From Penaeus vannamei (lineage: Eukaryota; Arthropoda; Malacostraca; Decapoda; Penaeidae): DNA of 64,000 bases. Under the pieces are notes generated by a model. The model was not told the origin of the DNA, did not search any database, and saw only the letters and a list, made by a program, of their open reading frames with translations. Position 1 is the first letter of the stretch. Each line of letters starts with the position of its first letter. The stretch lies in NCBI RefSeq assembly GCF_042767895.1, contig NC_091570.1, positions 35,805,077 to 35,869,076 of the forward strand. The letters are read 5' to 3'. The position numbers were made by a program, and so were the translations under genes. This document shows, piece by piece, positions 46,116 through 58,595 of the stretch.

Positions 46116-46571
46116 CGCCCGCCCGCTTGCTTCTGCTTGTCTCTGCTTGCTTGTTTGCTTGTTTCTTCGCTTGATTGCCTCCTTCGCTTCTTCTTTACTC
46201 GTTTTTTTTTTCTTCCCGAATCATTTCACTCACGTCCCGCACTCGGGCTTTGCTTTCGGCCACTTTAATTTGATTTGATCTTTTTTTTTCGTTTATATAT
46301 ATATATATATAATTTTTTTGTTTGTTTGTTTGTTTCGTTATTATTATTATTTTTTATGGTCGCTGTTTTTTTTCCTTCTTTTCTGTTGTTTACACCTTCA
46401 CGTTACGTATTACCCCCCCCCCCCCTCTCTCCCTTCCCAACACGTAGTCAGTTACGGGCGTGTTGGTCCTTCGTGCATCGAGCGGCGGTCCGGGTTTCAC
46501 GGGCGCTTTTCCCTCGCATTCGTTCCGTAATTCTCTCGTGGCCTTTACCTTGCCCATTGATCTGGCATCGC
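46116..46571. other. Spacer with short (TA)n, (GTTT)n and poly-C
   Basis: (TA)9 at about 46295-46312, (GTTT)n at 46319-46335, ATT trinucleotides near 46340-46350 and a 14-base C-run at 46412-46426. No gene recognised. Confidence 0.65.
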
Positions 46572-46589
46572 CTCTCCCTCCCTCTGTCT

Positions 46590-47170
46590 TCCTTTCTTCT
46601 CCCTTCCTCTCTCTTCCTTTCTTCTCCCTTCCTCTCTGTTCCTTTCTTCTCCCTTCCTCTCTGTTCCTTTCTTCTCCCTTCCTCTCTGTTCCTTTCTTCT
46701 CCCTTCCTCTGTTCTTTTCTTCTCCCTTCCTCTCTGTTCCTTTCTTATCCCTTCCTCTCTGCTCCTTTCTTCTCCCTTCCTCTCTGTTCCTTTCTTCTCC
46801 CTTCCTCTCTGTTCCTTTCTTCTCTCTTCCTCTCTGTTTCCTTTCTTCTCCCTTCCTCTCTGCTCCTTTCTTCTCCCTTCCTCTCTGCTCCTTTCTTCTC
46901 CCTTCCTCTCTGCTCCTTTCTTCTCCCTTCCTCTCTGCTCCTTTCTTCTCCCTTCCTCTCTGTTCCTTTCTTCTCCCTTCCTCTCTGTTCCTTTCTTCTC
47001 CCTTCCTCTCTACTCCTTTTTTCTTTTTCCTTCCTCTCTACCTTTTTTCTTTTTCCCTTCCTCTCTACTCCTTTTTTCTTTTTCCCTCTCTGCCCCTTTC
47101 TTCTTTTTTCCTCTCTGCCCCTTTCTTCTTTTTTCCTCTCTGCCCCTTTCTTCTTTTTCCCTCTCCTCAT
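46590..47170. repeat. 25-bp pyrimidine minisatellite, about 23 copies
   Basis: TTCCTTTCTTCTCCCTTCCT followed by CTCTG repeats about every 25 bases. TGTTCC and TGCTCC variants occur in blocks, and the end has degenerate TTTTTTCTTTTTCC units. The 420- and 289-codon plus frames spanning it are artefacts. Confidence 0.96.
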
Positions 47171-47320
47171 TTCCTCTCCTCTCCTTTCTCTGTCTCCTTT
47201 CCCCTCTTTATTTGCTATCCTACGTCAAATCTTGTTCCTTCATGTACTGTACTCTTTCTTTTATCGTTTGACCTGCTTGTGCGCCGGCAGTCGTTGCAGC
47301 CCCAGGATATGCCAGAGGAT

Positions 47321-47378
47321 TCCGTGTGAGCTTGTTGGCACTCCGAGGCTCCGTGTGAGCTTGTTGGCACTCCGAGGC
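47321..47378. repeat. Perfect 29-bp tandem duplication
   Basis: TCCGTGTGAGCTTGTTGGCA plus CTCCGAGGC occurs twice head to tail (47321-47349 and 47350-47378) in otherwise unique, non-repetitive sequence. Perfect identity suggests a recent duplication. Confidence 0.97.
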
Positions 47379-47632
47379 CCTGCGCTGGAGAGGGACATGG
47401 CGTGGATGGACAGATTTCTCGCTCTCCGGTACAAAGCGGCCGTGGTTTGCCGTCAGCTCCCGTTGTTGTGGCGGAAATTGCCCTTTGTATCGTTTCTGCG
47501 AATATTCCGTCCCTTGCTTTATATTCCCGGTCATTAGAGCTAGATATTCTGTGTTCTTGGAAGTCTTAATCTCTTGGCTTCGGTGCGTTTTCTTTTCCTC
47601 AATCCTACCCTCCTCCCATTCTCTCTTGCTCT

Positions 47633-47802
<170 letters not shown>

Positions 47803-48069
47803 AAACGCGTTTTCTCTTTCTCTCGCCTGGTATTTCCCCTCTCCACCAACTCTGTTCTTTCTTCTTTCTTTCTTGCTTTCTCTCTTTCTCCTTCTCTTAG
47901 TGCTCCTTCCCCTCTCTTTCTTCCTCCATTTCTTTCCCTTCTGGCTCGCCTTCTCTCCCCCCCCCCCCCTTCCTTCTCGTCTCGCCCGCTCTCCTGGCGT
48001 TTCCCTTGACACGTATCGTTGTCTTGGGAGTTGCCTTTGAAAATTATGATGAATGAGAAATTAATGTGT

Positions 48070-48605
48070 GGCATATCATAGTAGGGGAGCGGCGGGGAGG
48101 GACGGGGGGCGGGAGGAGGAGGGGGAGGACGGGGAGGGGGAAGGGCAGAGGGAGCGAGATGAGCTGTGGGAGAAGTGTGACAGGAGGGGGAGGGGTGGAA
48201 GGGGAGGGAGTGGGTTGAGGGAAGAGAGGGGCGGGGAGGGAGGTGGAAAGGGGTTAGGAAGGGGTTTGGAGGTGGACGGGTTAGGAGAGGTTGTAGGAGG
48301 GGAAGGGGGAATGGGGAGGAAGGGACGGGGGTAATTGGGGATTGGGGGTGAGGGAGGAGAAATAATGGAGGGAGGGAGGAAGGTGAGGCGGGTAGGAGGG
48401 CGTGGAGGGGGTGAGATGGAAAGGGAAAGGGGGAGGCAAGTAGAAAGAGGTGGGGCGGGGTGTGATTGGGTAATCAGCGGAGGCGAGGGAAGGGAAGAGG
48501 AGGGGAGGGGAGGGAAGGGAAGGCAAGGCAAGAGGAGAGGAGGGGAGGGAAGAGGAGAGGAGGGGAGGGAAGAGGAGGGGAGGGGAGGGGGGAGAGCAGA
48601 GGGAA
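48070..48605. repeat. Polypurine block, degenerate GGGAGG/GGGAAGAGG
   Basis: About 535 bases rich in G and A with T interruptions. AGGAGGGGAGGGAAGAGG units become regular at 48485-48595. It lies 270 bases after a CT array on the same strand. Frames are artefacts. Confidence 0.9.
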
Positions 48606-48826
48606 GCATTGGCTGGGCTGTAGGTTGCGTTTGGCGTGTGTGTTGCGCTGTCCATCACTTACGAATTGTGTGATTGATGGGCCGGGCCGGTCTTCCTCGG
48701 CGGGGACGGGGCAAAGAAGGGCTGCGCGATCTGTTTGCTTAGGCTGCACACAGGCTTCTCCCGCGCCTTTGTTTGACGCGGAGATGATGTTCAATATTTG
48801 ATGTGCAGCGACAGTGATTGATAGGT

Positions 48827-48874
48827 GAAAATGTACTGATTTTTCTTTTTTTTTTCTCTCCCTTATAGGTATGT
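48827..48874 (+). promoter_or_regulatory. Candidate recursive splice site (ratchet point) 2, TAG|GTATGT
   Basis: A branch-like ACTGAT (48835-48840) is followed by a run of almost only T and C (TTTTC, T10, CTCTCCC), then TTATAG ending at 48868 and GTATGT from 48869. The acceptor is excellent and the abutting donor is good. Fifty bases downstream a second GTATGT (48919-48924) follows TTG, so the intervening 48869-48918 could be a recursive-splicing exon of the vertebrate type with two competing donors. Only one frame is open through it. It is on the same strand as the 8166 site. Confidence 0.45.
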
Positions 48875-48924
48875 TGTTGATCCCTGGCGTTGATACGTCT
48901 TCCGGACTCCTGTGGTTGGTATGT

Positions 48925-50331
48925 ATTTGCAATTTCTGTGCACGGGAATAGACGAAAGTTGTTGTTGTTTACCATCATGTTTTCTGTTAACCTAATCTTA
49001 TGGTAAGATGCATTGCTAAGTTAAAATTATACAAGGAATAGCTTACATTTGAAGACTTTTTGTCGAAATACTAGCATTTAATTATTATAAAAAGAATGAC
49101 GTAATGCCAATCTATCGACACACAGAAGGGAGATGAACATAGGATGCACAGTCACGGGTGCCGTGACGAATCCTCAGTGGCCTAAGAAAGAAGCGATAAG
49201 ATTAGCTAGCTGTAGGCCTACGACGCTCCCATAAGCAGTGGCAGTTTGAAAGTCCATTCAGCCTGGTACATTAACGTGTGTGATTCATGTGTGGTGGCGT
49301 TCAGGAGATCTTTACCTTTTTAACGTGCTATGATAAAAGGTGGTCGCAGGTGAGGTGAAGGGGCGGGAGGGGGTGGAAAGGTACCTTTGGAACTCGGGGT
49401 TGGGGGGGGGGGGGCTACGAAGATGAACGAGCGGCACCGAGGCGATCTCACAAATCTGCAGTACCCACGGGTCGAGTGCGATACGCTGCAGTTAAGCCAG
49501 TTGGAATTCGTGTGTCGTAATGCGCCACCAGGATTCACGGGCGTCAGGTTCCTCGGCCGCTTCTGTCTGCCCTCGTCAGCGTGCTTCCCCGCCGCTGTGC
49601 CTCGCCGTCACCGCCATTCGTTCTTTTCGCTCCAACGACCACCTTGTACGCGAGTCTGCTTAGCTGCTCTTCGCTGTCCGAGCCTTACCCTTTCACTGTA
49701 GGCGCCACCCAGTGTGCCAGCTCCCGCTCCCCCGTCATCCTTCACCGCCGCGCCCGTTTTTCACTGTAAACACCACCCTGTGCACGGTGCAGCTGCCTTG
49801 CACACTTGACACTCCGCGCATTTTCTGACGGTACGTGGCTTTCTGAATCTTCGTTGCGCCGCTCTGATTTCTCTGATCTTTTCACAACTCTTTGCTCTGC
49901 CTTGCCGGCCCTCGGTGCCCTGATCTGCGGTTATCCATTAGTTTAATTGCAGATCAAAGTTCGCTGTAGTCTTTTAGTAGCAAAGTTTTTTTTTACTCGC
50001 TTGTTGCACGCATCTCGGTAGACGATAAGTATCTTTTTTCCGCGTTCGGGTGTATCCACCGGGATACAAATGGACTTGAATTGTAACAGTGTATTGATTA
50101 CCTGATCCTTCAGCATAGACTTGAATTATTAATGCGCACGTGAGCAGTAGGCGCAGTGATATTAGCATTATCGAAAATAGCAGCTGGTGTAAGGATTGTG
50201 ACTTTTTCCAACCGCAAAGCACAATAATTTAGCAACAAGATGGGCGCGGCGAGGCCCGAGGAACTTCTGATTGCATTTGTCAGCGGAAGAGGGCGGGCTC
50301 GTCGTGGGAGCAGTGGAAGCGGTGCGAGGAA
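48925..50331. other. Unique sequence, no gene confirmed
   Basis: TAGGCCTA is at 49213-49220 and a G-run near 49400-49414. A 104-codon plus frame (49387-49701) has ordinary composition and an ATG at 49423 after the G-run, but I recognise no family or splice partner. No RNA gene seen. Confidence 0.45.
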
Positions 50332-51178
50332 GGTCTATATAAGTACTTGTATAGACCTTGTATAGAAGTACTTGTATAGACCTTGTATAGAAGTACTTGT
50401 ATAGACCTTGTATATAAGTACTTGTATAGACCTTGTATAGAAGTACTTGTATAGACCTTGTATAGAAGTACTTGTATAGACCTTGTATAGAAGTACTTGT
50501 ATAGACCTTGTATAGAAGTACTTGTATAGACCTTGTATAGAAGTACTTGTATAGACCTTGTATAGAAGTACTTGTATAGACCTTGTATAGAAGTACTTGT
50601 ATAGACCTTGTATAGAAGTACTTGTATAGACCTTGTATAGAAGTACTTGTATAGACCTTGTATAGAAGTACTTGTATAGACCTTGTATAGAAGTACACAT
50701 GTATAGACCTTGTATAGAAGTACTTGTATAGACCTATGTAAGTACTTGGAAGTACTTGTATAGACCTATGTAAGTACTTGGAAGTACTTGTATAGACCTT
50801 GTATAGAAGTACTTGTATAGACTCTTGTATAGAAGTACTTGTATAGACCTTGTATAGAAGTACTTGTATAGACCTTGTATAGAAGTACTTGTATAGACCT
50901 TGTATAGAAGTACTTGTATAGACCTTGTATAGAAGTACTTGTATAGACCTTGTATAGAAGTACTTGTATAGACCTTGTATAGAAGTACTTGTATAGACCT
51001 TGTATAGAAGTACTTGTATAGACCTTGTATAGAAGTACTTGCATAGACCTTGTATAGAAGTACTTGTATAGACCTTGTATAGAAGTACTTGTATAGACCT
51101 TGTATAGAAGTACTTGTATAGACCTTGTATAGAAGTACTTGTATAGACCTTGGATAGAAGTACTTGTATAGACCTTGG
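50332..51178. repeat. 25-bp minisatellite with palindromic core, about 34 copies
   Basis: AAGTACTTGTATAGACCTTG plus TATAG repeats in 25-base register, with a rearranged zone at 50695-50830 (CCTATGTAAGTACTTGG units). AAGTACTT is a perfect palindrome. On the minus strand each unit contains CTATACAAG twice. The first copy lies in a 26-base near-perfect palindrome, GGTCTATA..TATAGACC (50332-50357). Tyr/Thr/Ser/Leu frames on the minus strand come from the repeat. Confidence 0.98.
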
Positions 51179-53455
51179 GTGCGAGGACCAGGCCGCGGCG
51201 GCTTTGGCGAATCAAGTTTTTATTGTCAAAGTCGCGGGACTTGACTGGGGATAATGCAACACTGGTCGATGGCAAAGTCCACGCACTCCCGAGAAAAGGA
51301 TACTGGTGTTTGAAGCCCTTCTGTCACCTCCGCTGAAGATGGAGGGGTTTCTCTCGCCTCCAGAAGCCCAGATAATTGGGTCGGCGGAAGGTACATGTGA
51401 AACAACAGGCGGGACGCGCGACGGAGAACAAGAATCGAGGCTCGAGTACTGGCCGGCGATGCGTTGCGTGTCCCGGGGCTTCATACCTGAACATTATTTG
51501 ATTATGTCCGATTCAGTCCGACGTTTCATGTTCTGTTCCATTCTCTCTCTCTCTCTCTCGGGCGTGTGAGGCGGCGTGCGGGCAAGACGAGATTTCTGGT
51601 TGTATGTGAAATCCTTTTTTATTATTATTATTATTTGTGTACTTATTTCAGCTTATTTGATTTTTTTTTTTTTTTTGTTAATTCATCTTTTTTTTATTCT
51701 GAGTCTCGTTCTCGGTTTCGTTCGAGTAGAGCATTTATAGATATGTTTTGCTGTTGGTAATCATGAAGCGAAAGGGGTACTGGACTGAAGACAGGAGAAT
51801 ATGTATTGTTCTGTCTATTCCTTTATGACAGTACGTGCGAAAAAACAGCAGTGTCGGCGAAGAAATTAAGCGATTCTCTTTGTGCATTTCCCGGAAAAGT
51901 TTCATTTCGCGTTTTTTCTTCTGAATAAGCATTTCGAATCGATCCAGACTTGATTGGCTATCCACGCCCGTAATTATCCCTGGGGCGTGAAGTATGGTTT
52001 GTTCTTTTTTTTTGTAATGCGAAACATAAAGAATTGTCTCTGTTTAGGAAAGTTTAGGAAATAATCTACCCAAAGAGTGGATAAAATTATCATTTTTGGT
52101 ATGGCTTCATCTCGTATCTACGTGTGGCGTACACAAGTGCAGTGGTAAGACGTGCCAGCCGGGTCACGTGGAGTGAGTGCGGAGATACTCGGGAATGCAC
52201 CGAGGAGTCGCTTGGCGCAGCGAGACACAGCCATAGCCTTATCCGAGCTGCCATCGCTGGACTAGTTAAGCAGGCGCTGCTTACACCATTCTAATGCTGA
52301 TGCAGTCATTATGGTGGCGCGACTCCACGGCGAGGGAGGCGATAATGAGCTGCGTCCTCAGACAAGAGCGGCGAGGGACGCGGGGACTCGCACGGATAAG
52401 GCCGCCGAGATGGGGGGGCCGTTGTGCCGGGGCAGCCGCTGGGTGTCGGTGGGCCTATGGGTGATTTATTGATGGCGCCATTAGGAATACGGAGTGTTTA
52501 TTCAGCGCCGATCCGCGGAAAGGGAGGCGTAGTGTGAATGGCGTGTTGGTGGAGGCTCTCGGCGCCCTCAGACACCGCTCGTGGCTCCTAAACCGGACGA
52601 GAGATTTGCGTATGTATAGTGAGAGGTCGAGGGAGTGCGAGTCGAATACCATTTGGGCGAGCGTCCAATACCAATCAATAACGAGGGATTGCTAATTAGG
52701 CCGCAGCGTCGAGAGCCCCGATCCACCTGAACTCGCGTGTCCTTGGTCTTTAGCCACATGTCTTGGTCGGATGAAACGGCCCGAGTGGGACCGAATTTCG
52801 TCCTCTTTTGCCGATGCGATGACTTTTCTGGATCTTAAGCAGCTGTTTGATTTGATAAATATTCGGTTACGTGCTTTTCGTGCGTTTTAGTGCAGCAAAT
52901 AAGAGACCGAAAAGGTTGGTCGCTCTTAGTTGGGTTTCTCGTATCATCAAAGGCCGATACGATCTCTCCCTCGTCTGCCATCTGTCCCTGCAATGAGAGT
53001 TGCAGAGGATGCCGAGCGCCAATCTCCTAGCCATCTCGTTGCAGACTCGCTTTCACTCCTTGCGCGAGTTATTGCAAGTACTTTAAAAAGTTGCGCCCCG
53101 TGTTCTCCTTTTAATCTCGGAAGTGTGCTTAGCCTAGAACGAAGGCCGACGGAATGGTAATGCAGATAAGTGCGCGCTATCAATTAAATCACGTAATGCG
53201 TAGCTGGACTTTGTTTACTTAGAAGATCAGTTAATGGAAGTATGAAGTGATTAAGCAGTTAATTGAGGGAGCGAATGCGGCGTTCACGGGGGCGAGCACA
53301 GCGGAGTTCGCCGACGGAATAATGAACCCTCGCTACAGTGCTCATTGTCCCAGCTCACGGCCATTGAACCTTGTTATCGGGGCAGGGGCCAAAGATAGCG
53401 GGACTCCTTGTAGAGGATCCCTGAATATTCCTCGACTTTCCCTCCAGAGCCATTT

Positions 53456-53458
<3 letters not shown>
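51179..53458. other. 2.3-kb nearly repeat-free unique stretch
   Basis: Only minor simple sequence is present: (CT)9 at 51541-51559, ATT units at 51617-51636 and T16 at about 51661-51677. Two opposed frames at 51212-51569 and one pair at 52930-53183 have ordinary composition but no domain I recognise. GC-rich 52140-52780 holds several GATA and ATTA motifs and may be regulatory. Confidence 0.5.
52225..52400. promoter_or_regulatory. GATA-motif cluster in conserved-looking sequence
   Basis: TTATC at about 52231 and GATAA at about 52341 and 52393 lie within 165 bases, with CATTA near 52306 and TAATG near 52292. The block is repeat-free and compositionally even. Evidence is limited to short motifs, which also occur by chance. 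Confidence 0.15.

Positions 53459-53487
<29 letters not shown>
53459..53487. repeat. (GT)14 microsatellite
   Basis: GT dinucleotides following TTTTGTCT and preceding TTGGGTG. Confidence 0.97.
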
Positions 53488-53491
<4 letters not shown>

Positions 53492-53576
53492 GGTGTTTGG
53501 CTGTCTGTTTATCGGGTGGTCGGTCTGTGGTAGAGCGATTTTTTTTTTGTTTGTCTCTTTCCCTCTCGCTCGGCCG

Positions 53577-54648
<1,072 letters not shown>

Positions 54649-54810
54649 TACCTGCTCGCCGTGTCTCAAAACAGCGAGATGTAATGTGGAGTGTGTACGC
54701 GGACACGTGACTTGTACCTGGAACTCGTAGGTCTGCAGTTGAAGATGGAAAGCAAATAACATGACAGCTAAATGGAGGGCGGTGGTAATTTTATGCCGGA
54801 GTGTAAAGCT

Positions 54811-54846
54811 TATATAAACACGCGGATCCCCCTTGCATATACATTA
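54811..54846 (+). promoter_or_regulatory. Possible TATA-type core promoter
   Basis: TATATAA at 54811-54817 is followed 32 bases later by ACATTAC, a plausible initiator. No good downstream promoter element matches. The first ATG after it (about 54896) opens only ten codons. TATA-like sequence is common in AT-rich DNA, so this is weak. Confidence 0.15.
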
Positions 54847-55084
54847 CATATCGACGTTCACTCCCACAGAGGTGGCGCTGTCGAGAGCTGACGTGATGCC
54901 GGCATTTTTCTTTATTCCTGATGTTTAGCATTTTGATATTTGTGTGTGTACAAGTCGCCGTTTGGTCGACAGGGTACACGGTCCTGAAGATACTCGCACT
55001 TCTTGGCGTAACACGATCTCTCGGTTCCCCGCAGCGGCGCCGCCAGCAGGAGGAGCCGCGAGATAAGCGCCGAAGGGGTGGGAG

Positions 55085-55125
55085 GACAGACAGGGAGGGA
55101 GGGAGGGAGGGAGGGAGGGAGAGAG
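55085..55125. repeat. (GGGA)n plus GAGAGA
   Basis: Seven GGGA tetramers run into AGAGAGAGA, followed by AAGAGAAGCGAAG. Confidence 0.95.
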
Positions 55126-55264
55126 AGAGAAGAGAAGCGAAGAAAAGAGAGGATGGCTGGCGGGGTATGATGGGAAGGATGAGGGGGGAAGGCTGTTGGG
55201 AGCTGAAAGAACGTTTTTTTTTTTCAGTCTCTTTTCCATGCTCTTTCATTTTTGTTTACCACAC

Positions 55265-55795
55265 TCTGCCTCTTCGTCCTCATCATCCTCTTCTTCCTTT
55301 TCCTCCACGTCCTCTACCCATCTTATTCCACTTCTTCATCCTCCTCTTTTAGCTCTTCCTCCTCCTCCTCCTCCTCCTCTTCCTCTGCTCCCTTCTTCCC
55401 TCCTCCTCCTCCTCCTCCTCTACTTCCTCCCTACTCCTCCTCTCCCTCCTTCCTTCCTCTTTCCCTCCTCCTCCTCTTCCTCTTTCCCTCCTCCTCCTCC
55501 TCCTCTTCCTCTTCCCCCCTCTTTCTCCTCTTCCTCACCCCCCCTTCTTTCTCCTCCTCCTCCTCCCCCCTTCTTTCTTCTTCTTCTTCTTCTCCTCCCC
55601 CTTCTTTCTCCTCCTCCTCCTCACCCCCCTTCTTTCTCCTCCACCTCCTCCCTTCTTTCTCCTCCTCCTCCTCCCTTCTTTCTCCTCCTCCTCCTCCCCT
55701 TCTTTCTCCTCCTCCTCCCCCCTTCTTTCTTTTCCTCCTCCTCCTTCTTTCTCCTCCTCCTCCTCTTCCTTCCATTTCACCATTATCCTCCCTCC
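55265..55795. repeat. (TCC)n/(TTC)n block with CCCCTTCTTTCTCC units
   Basis: CTCCTCCTCC runs alternate with CCTTCTTTCTCC at 23-27-base spacing; the latter occurs about ten times at 55540-55760. Ser/Pro/Leu frames on the plus strand and Glu/Gly/Lys/Arg frames on the minus strand are artefacts. Confidence 0.96.
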
Positions 55796-56114
55796 CTCTT
55801 CCCTTTTTATCCTCCTCCTCCCTCCTTTACCTTCACCCCCAACCATTCACTTTTTCCATCTATACCTGTGCTTTGTTTTCTTACGTTCTTTCCTTCCCAT
55901 GACCTTCCTTGACCTTACCGCATGACCCTCCCCTTCACCTTCCCTCCCCTCCCTCTCTTTCCTTGTTTCTTACATCTCGTCTTATTTCGTTTTGCTTATG
56001 TTTCCCTTTTCTTCCTTCGTCGATTTAATCTCTGCTCTCGCGTATCTCTTCCTTACACCCCCGTTTCTCCCCCATCCGTTGCCTCTCTCTCCTTCCTTCG
56101 TTTCACCTTTTTTT

Positions 56115-56630
56115 TTCCTTTTCACGTTTCCTTCCTTCCTTCTCCTTTTCCTTCCTTCTTCCCCTTTTCCCTCCTTCACCTTTTCCCTCCTTCTTCACCT
56201 TTTCCCTCCTTCTTCACCTTTTCCTTCCTTCTTCACCTTTTCCTTCCTTCTTCACCTTTTCCTTCCTTCTTTACCTTTTCCTTCCTTCTTTACCTTTTCC
56301 TTCCTTCTTTACCTTTTCCTTCCTTCTTCACCTTTTCCTTCCTTCTTCACCTTTTCCTTCCTTCTTCCCCTTTTCCTTCCTTCTTCACCTTTTCCTTCCT
56401 TCTTCACCTTTTCCTTCCTTCTTCACCTTTTCCTTCCTTCCTTCACCTTTTCCTTCCTTCCTTCACCTTTTCCTTCCTTCCTTCACCTTTTCCTTCCTTC
56501 CTTCACCTTTTCCTTCCTTCCTTCACCTTTTCCTTCCTTCCTTTTCCTTTTCCTTCCTTCTCCTTTTCCTTTTCCTTCCTTTTTCACCCTCTCCTTCCTT
56601 TTTAACCCTTTCCTTCCTCTTTAACCCTTT
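56115..56630. repeat. TTCACCTTTTCCTTCC minisatellite, 18-19-bp unit, about 25 copies
   Basis: CACCTTTTCCTTCCTTCTT recurs from about 56175 to 56420. A variant with an extra TTCC (CTTCCTTCACC) follows to about 56530, and TACC or CCCC replaces CACC in a few copies. Phe/Ser/Leu frames are artefacts. Confidence 0.97.
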
Positions 56631-56639
56631 CACGTTTTC

Positions 56640-58254
56640 TTTTTTTCATTTTTATGTAAAAAATGGGGAAAAAATTCCATGGGAGGCCTCCTCGCCGGCT
56701 GATGGTGCATTCGGTGGCGTGTAATGGCAGCAGCGTCGAGGGAGCACCACTTGATGCTGGATGGGCCGGCCTCTCAGAGCCTCTTGAAGGGCCTCTTGTT
56801 GCAGCGGATCTTGCAGCTCGTGGGGAGAAGAGGGGGAGGGGGGGGAGGGGGCAGGGGCACGGGTTGCAATTTCACGTTGAACAAAAGAGTGAAAAGAAGT
56901 AACCATCGGGTGGGATTAAGATTGAAGGGCTAATGTCGGGAGTGTGGGAGTTGCATGAGCTCTTTCTCTCCCCCTCGCTCTCTTTTTTTTTTTTTTTCCC
57001 TCCCTCCCTCGTCTGTGTCGTTAAATGTGCAAAGGTCATTCTGAATGCAGCGACGGGCGTGCGGTCGCCATTCCTCGGAGGACATTGCGTGGGCTGACGC
57101 GGCTGAAAGTGGCGAGCTTATTAGTCGAACAGTGAGCGCCGGTCGTGTTTTTTTTTTTATCGGCAATTAGCTGACCTTCGGGCGAATTGGAGATTTATCG
57201 TGTTTTTATTCGACGAATTAAATATATCGGATGAAATGGGTTTTAATGCGCGTCTGGGATTATGACGGCTGTCGCGGCTAATCCCCTACGGCACGGCATT
57301 AGGATTCCCTTCTGTATAAGTGTGAGAATGTCCCATGTTCGGGATGGGATGATCTTCCCTGGAGCACGGCGCCGTCTGCGGTCGAGACACACAAGGCAGC
57401 ATGTTCTCGTGAGGTCGATCCCGTTCTTGGCGAAGGAGTTAAAGCGTGGTTATGGAGTTAGAGCGCAACGTGTGAGTGAGGGAGTGTTATCACCGAGGGC
57501 TTGAGTTCTAGATGCACTGGTCGTCGGGTGGATCTGCAGGTAGGGAGTCCAAGGCGGCGGGGGCGTGAGCGGGCGTGAGCGGGCGTGGCAGCTGCAGTAA
57601 GAGAAGCACCATCTGTTGCTCATGACTCCTTGATCTCAGCTGCGGCGCCGACCACCCAGCTGAAGGGCCACGCAGAGGGCATTGTTTATTTATTTTTATG
57701 TAAACGAGAATAACCGATAAGCTTGTATGTTGTTCTGTGACGAAGTGCGTGCGTGCGCTCGTTTGATGCTGGGCTGCGCATAGGAATGTGAATTGTCCCG
57801 TGAATTTTGTGCGCGTTTTATGCGTTGAAGGAGCGGTCTTTGAACCGTGTGAGGGCGGGACGGAGGCTGCAGTGCGAGGGCGTGGTGGGCTGCTGGGTGG
57901 CTTGGGGGCGTGCGGCGGGTGATTCGATTATAGGGTGGTTTCGTGTGGACTGGGAAAAAGTTGTATTCTCTAGCGTGGCGTTTTATGGAAGAAATTGACA
58001 GCGGAAGTGAAGTTGGAGGGTCCGGGCGGGCTGCGAGGGCGGGAGGCGTGACGGCGCGGGAGGCCGGGGGATTTAGGTCCTCCGATCGTGGATCGTCTCG
58101 CCTCCATTCCCCGGTGGGGACGAGAGCCCGGCCCTGGGACCTCCCCCGCGAGCGCGTCCCCAGCGGGAGGACAGCATGGGCCAGCATTGACACGGCAGCA
58201 TTGGGAGCGGCCGTGTGCGTGAGTGGTGATCTCCGGTGATAAATCAGTGTACTC
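56640..58254. other. Unique sequence, no gene recognised
   Basis: Contains a G-rich patch (56828-56862), a T-run (about 56984-56996) and a GGGCGTGAGC duplication near 57563-57590. CAG|GTAGGG near 57538 resembles a donor. GC-rich, CpG-rich sequence occupies 57800-58230. Short frames on both strands carry no recognisable domain. Confidence 0.5.
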
Positions 58255-58372
58255 CCCTTCCCTTTCCCCCTCCTCCCTCCACCCCTTCCCTTCCCCCCCT
58301 CCCTCCTCCCCTTCCCTTTCCCTCCCTCCCTCCTCCCCCTCCCTCCATCCTTCCCCTTCAGCCCCCGCCCTC
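58255..58372. repeat. Pyrimidine tract (CCCTCCCTCC)n-like
   Basis: Degenerate CCCCTTCCCTTCCC and CCTCCCTCC units, followed by GC-rich unique sequence. Confidence 0.85.
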
Positions 58373-58595
58373 CGCCCACGCCCGCGCGCTCATCCCCACG
58401 CGGCCGTCACCCCCGTACTCCACAACCGCACTCTTAATACCTCCTCATCCTGTCTGCATCTGTGTCAACACGCCTCCAGGCAATATCTCCGCGCCAGTGA
58501 TTTTGTGCTTGTGGGAGCCCTTCCGACGGCGGCTGTCGGCGGGCGGGCCGGCGGGCAGCGGAAGGGCGGTGGATGACTTTCTTTTCTGGGTCTTT

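Noticed and set aside
46275..47537. 420-codon plus frame, superficially like a multi-pass membrane protein
   Set aside because: Hydrophobic character comes from the 25-bp TTCC/TCT minisatellite, not from membrane helices.
49387..49701. 104-codon frame as a gene
   Set aside because: Composition is ordinary but no homology, splice sites or promoter support it. Frames of this length are expected by chance in GC-rich sequence.
50332..51178. CRISPR-like array
   Set aside because: Units are directly contiguous without unique spacers, and the genome is eukaryotic. It is a minisatellite.
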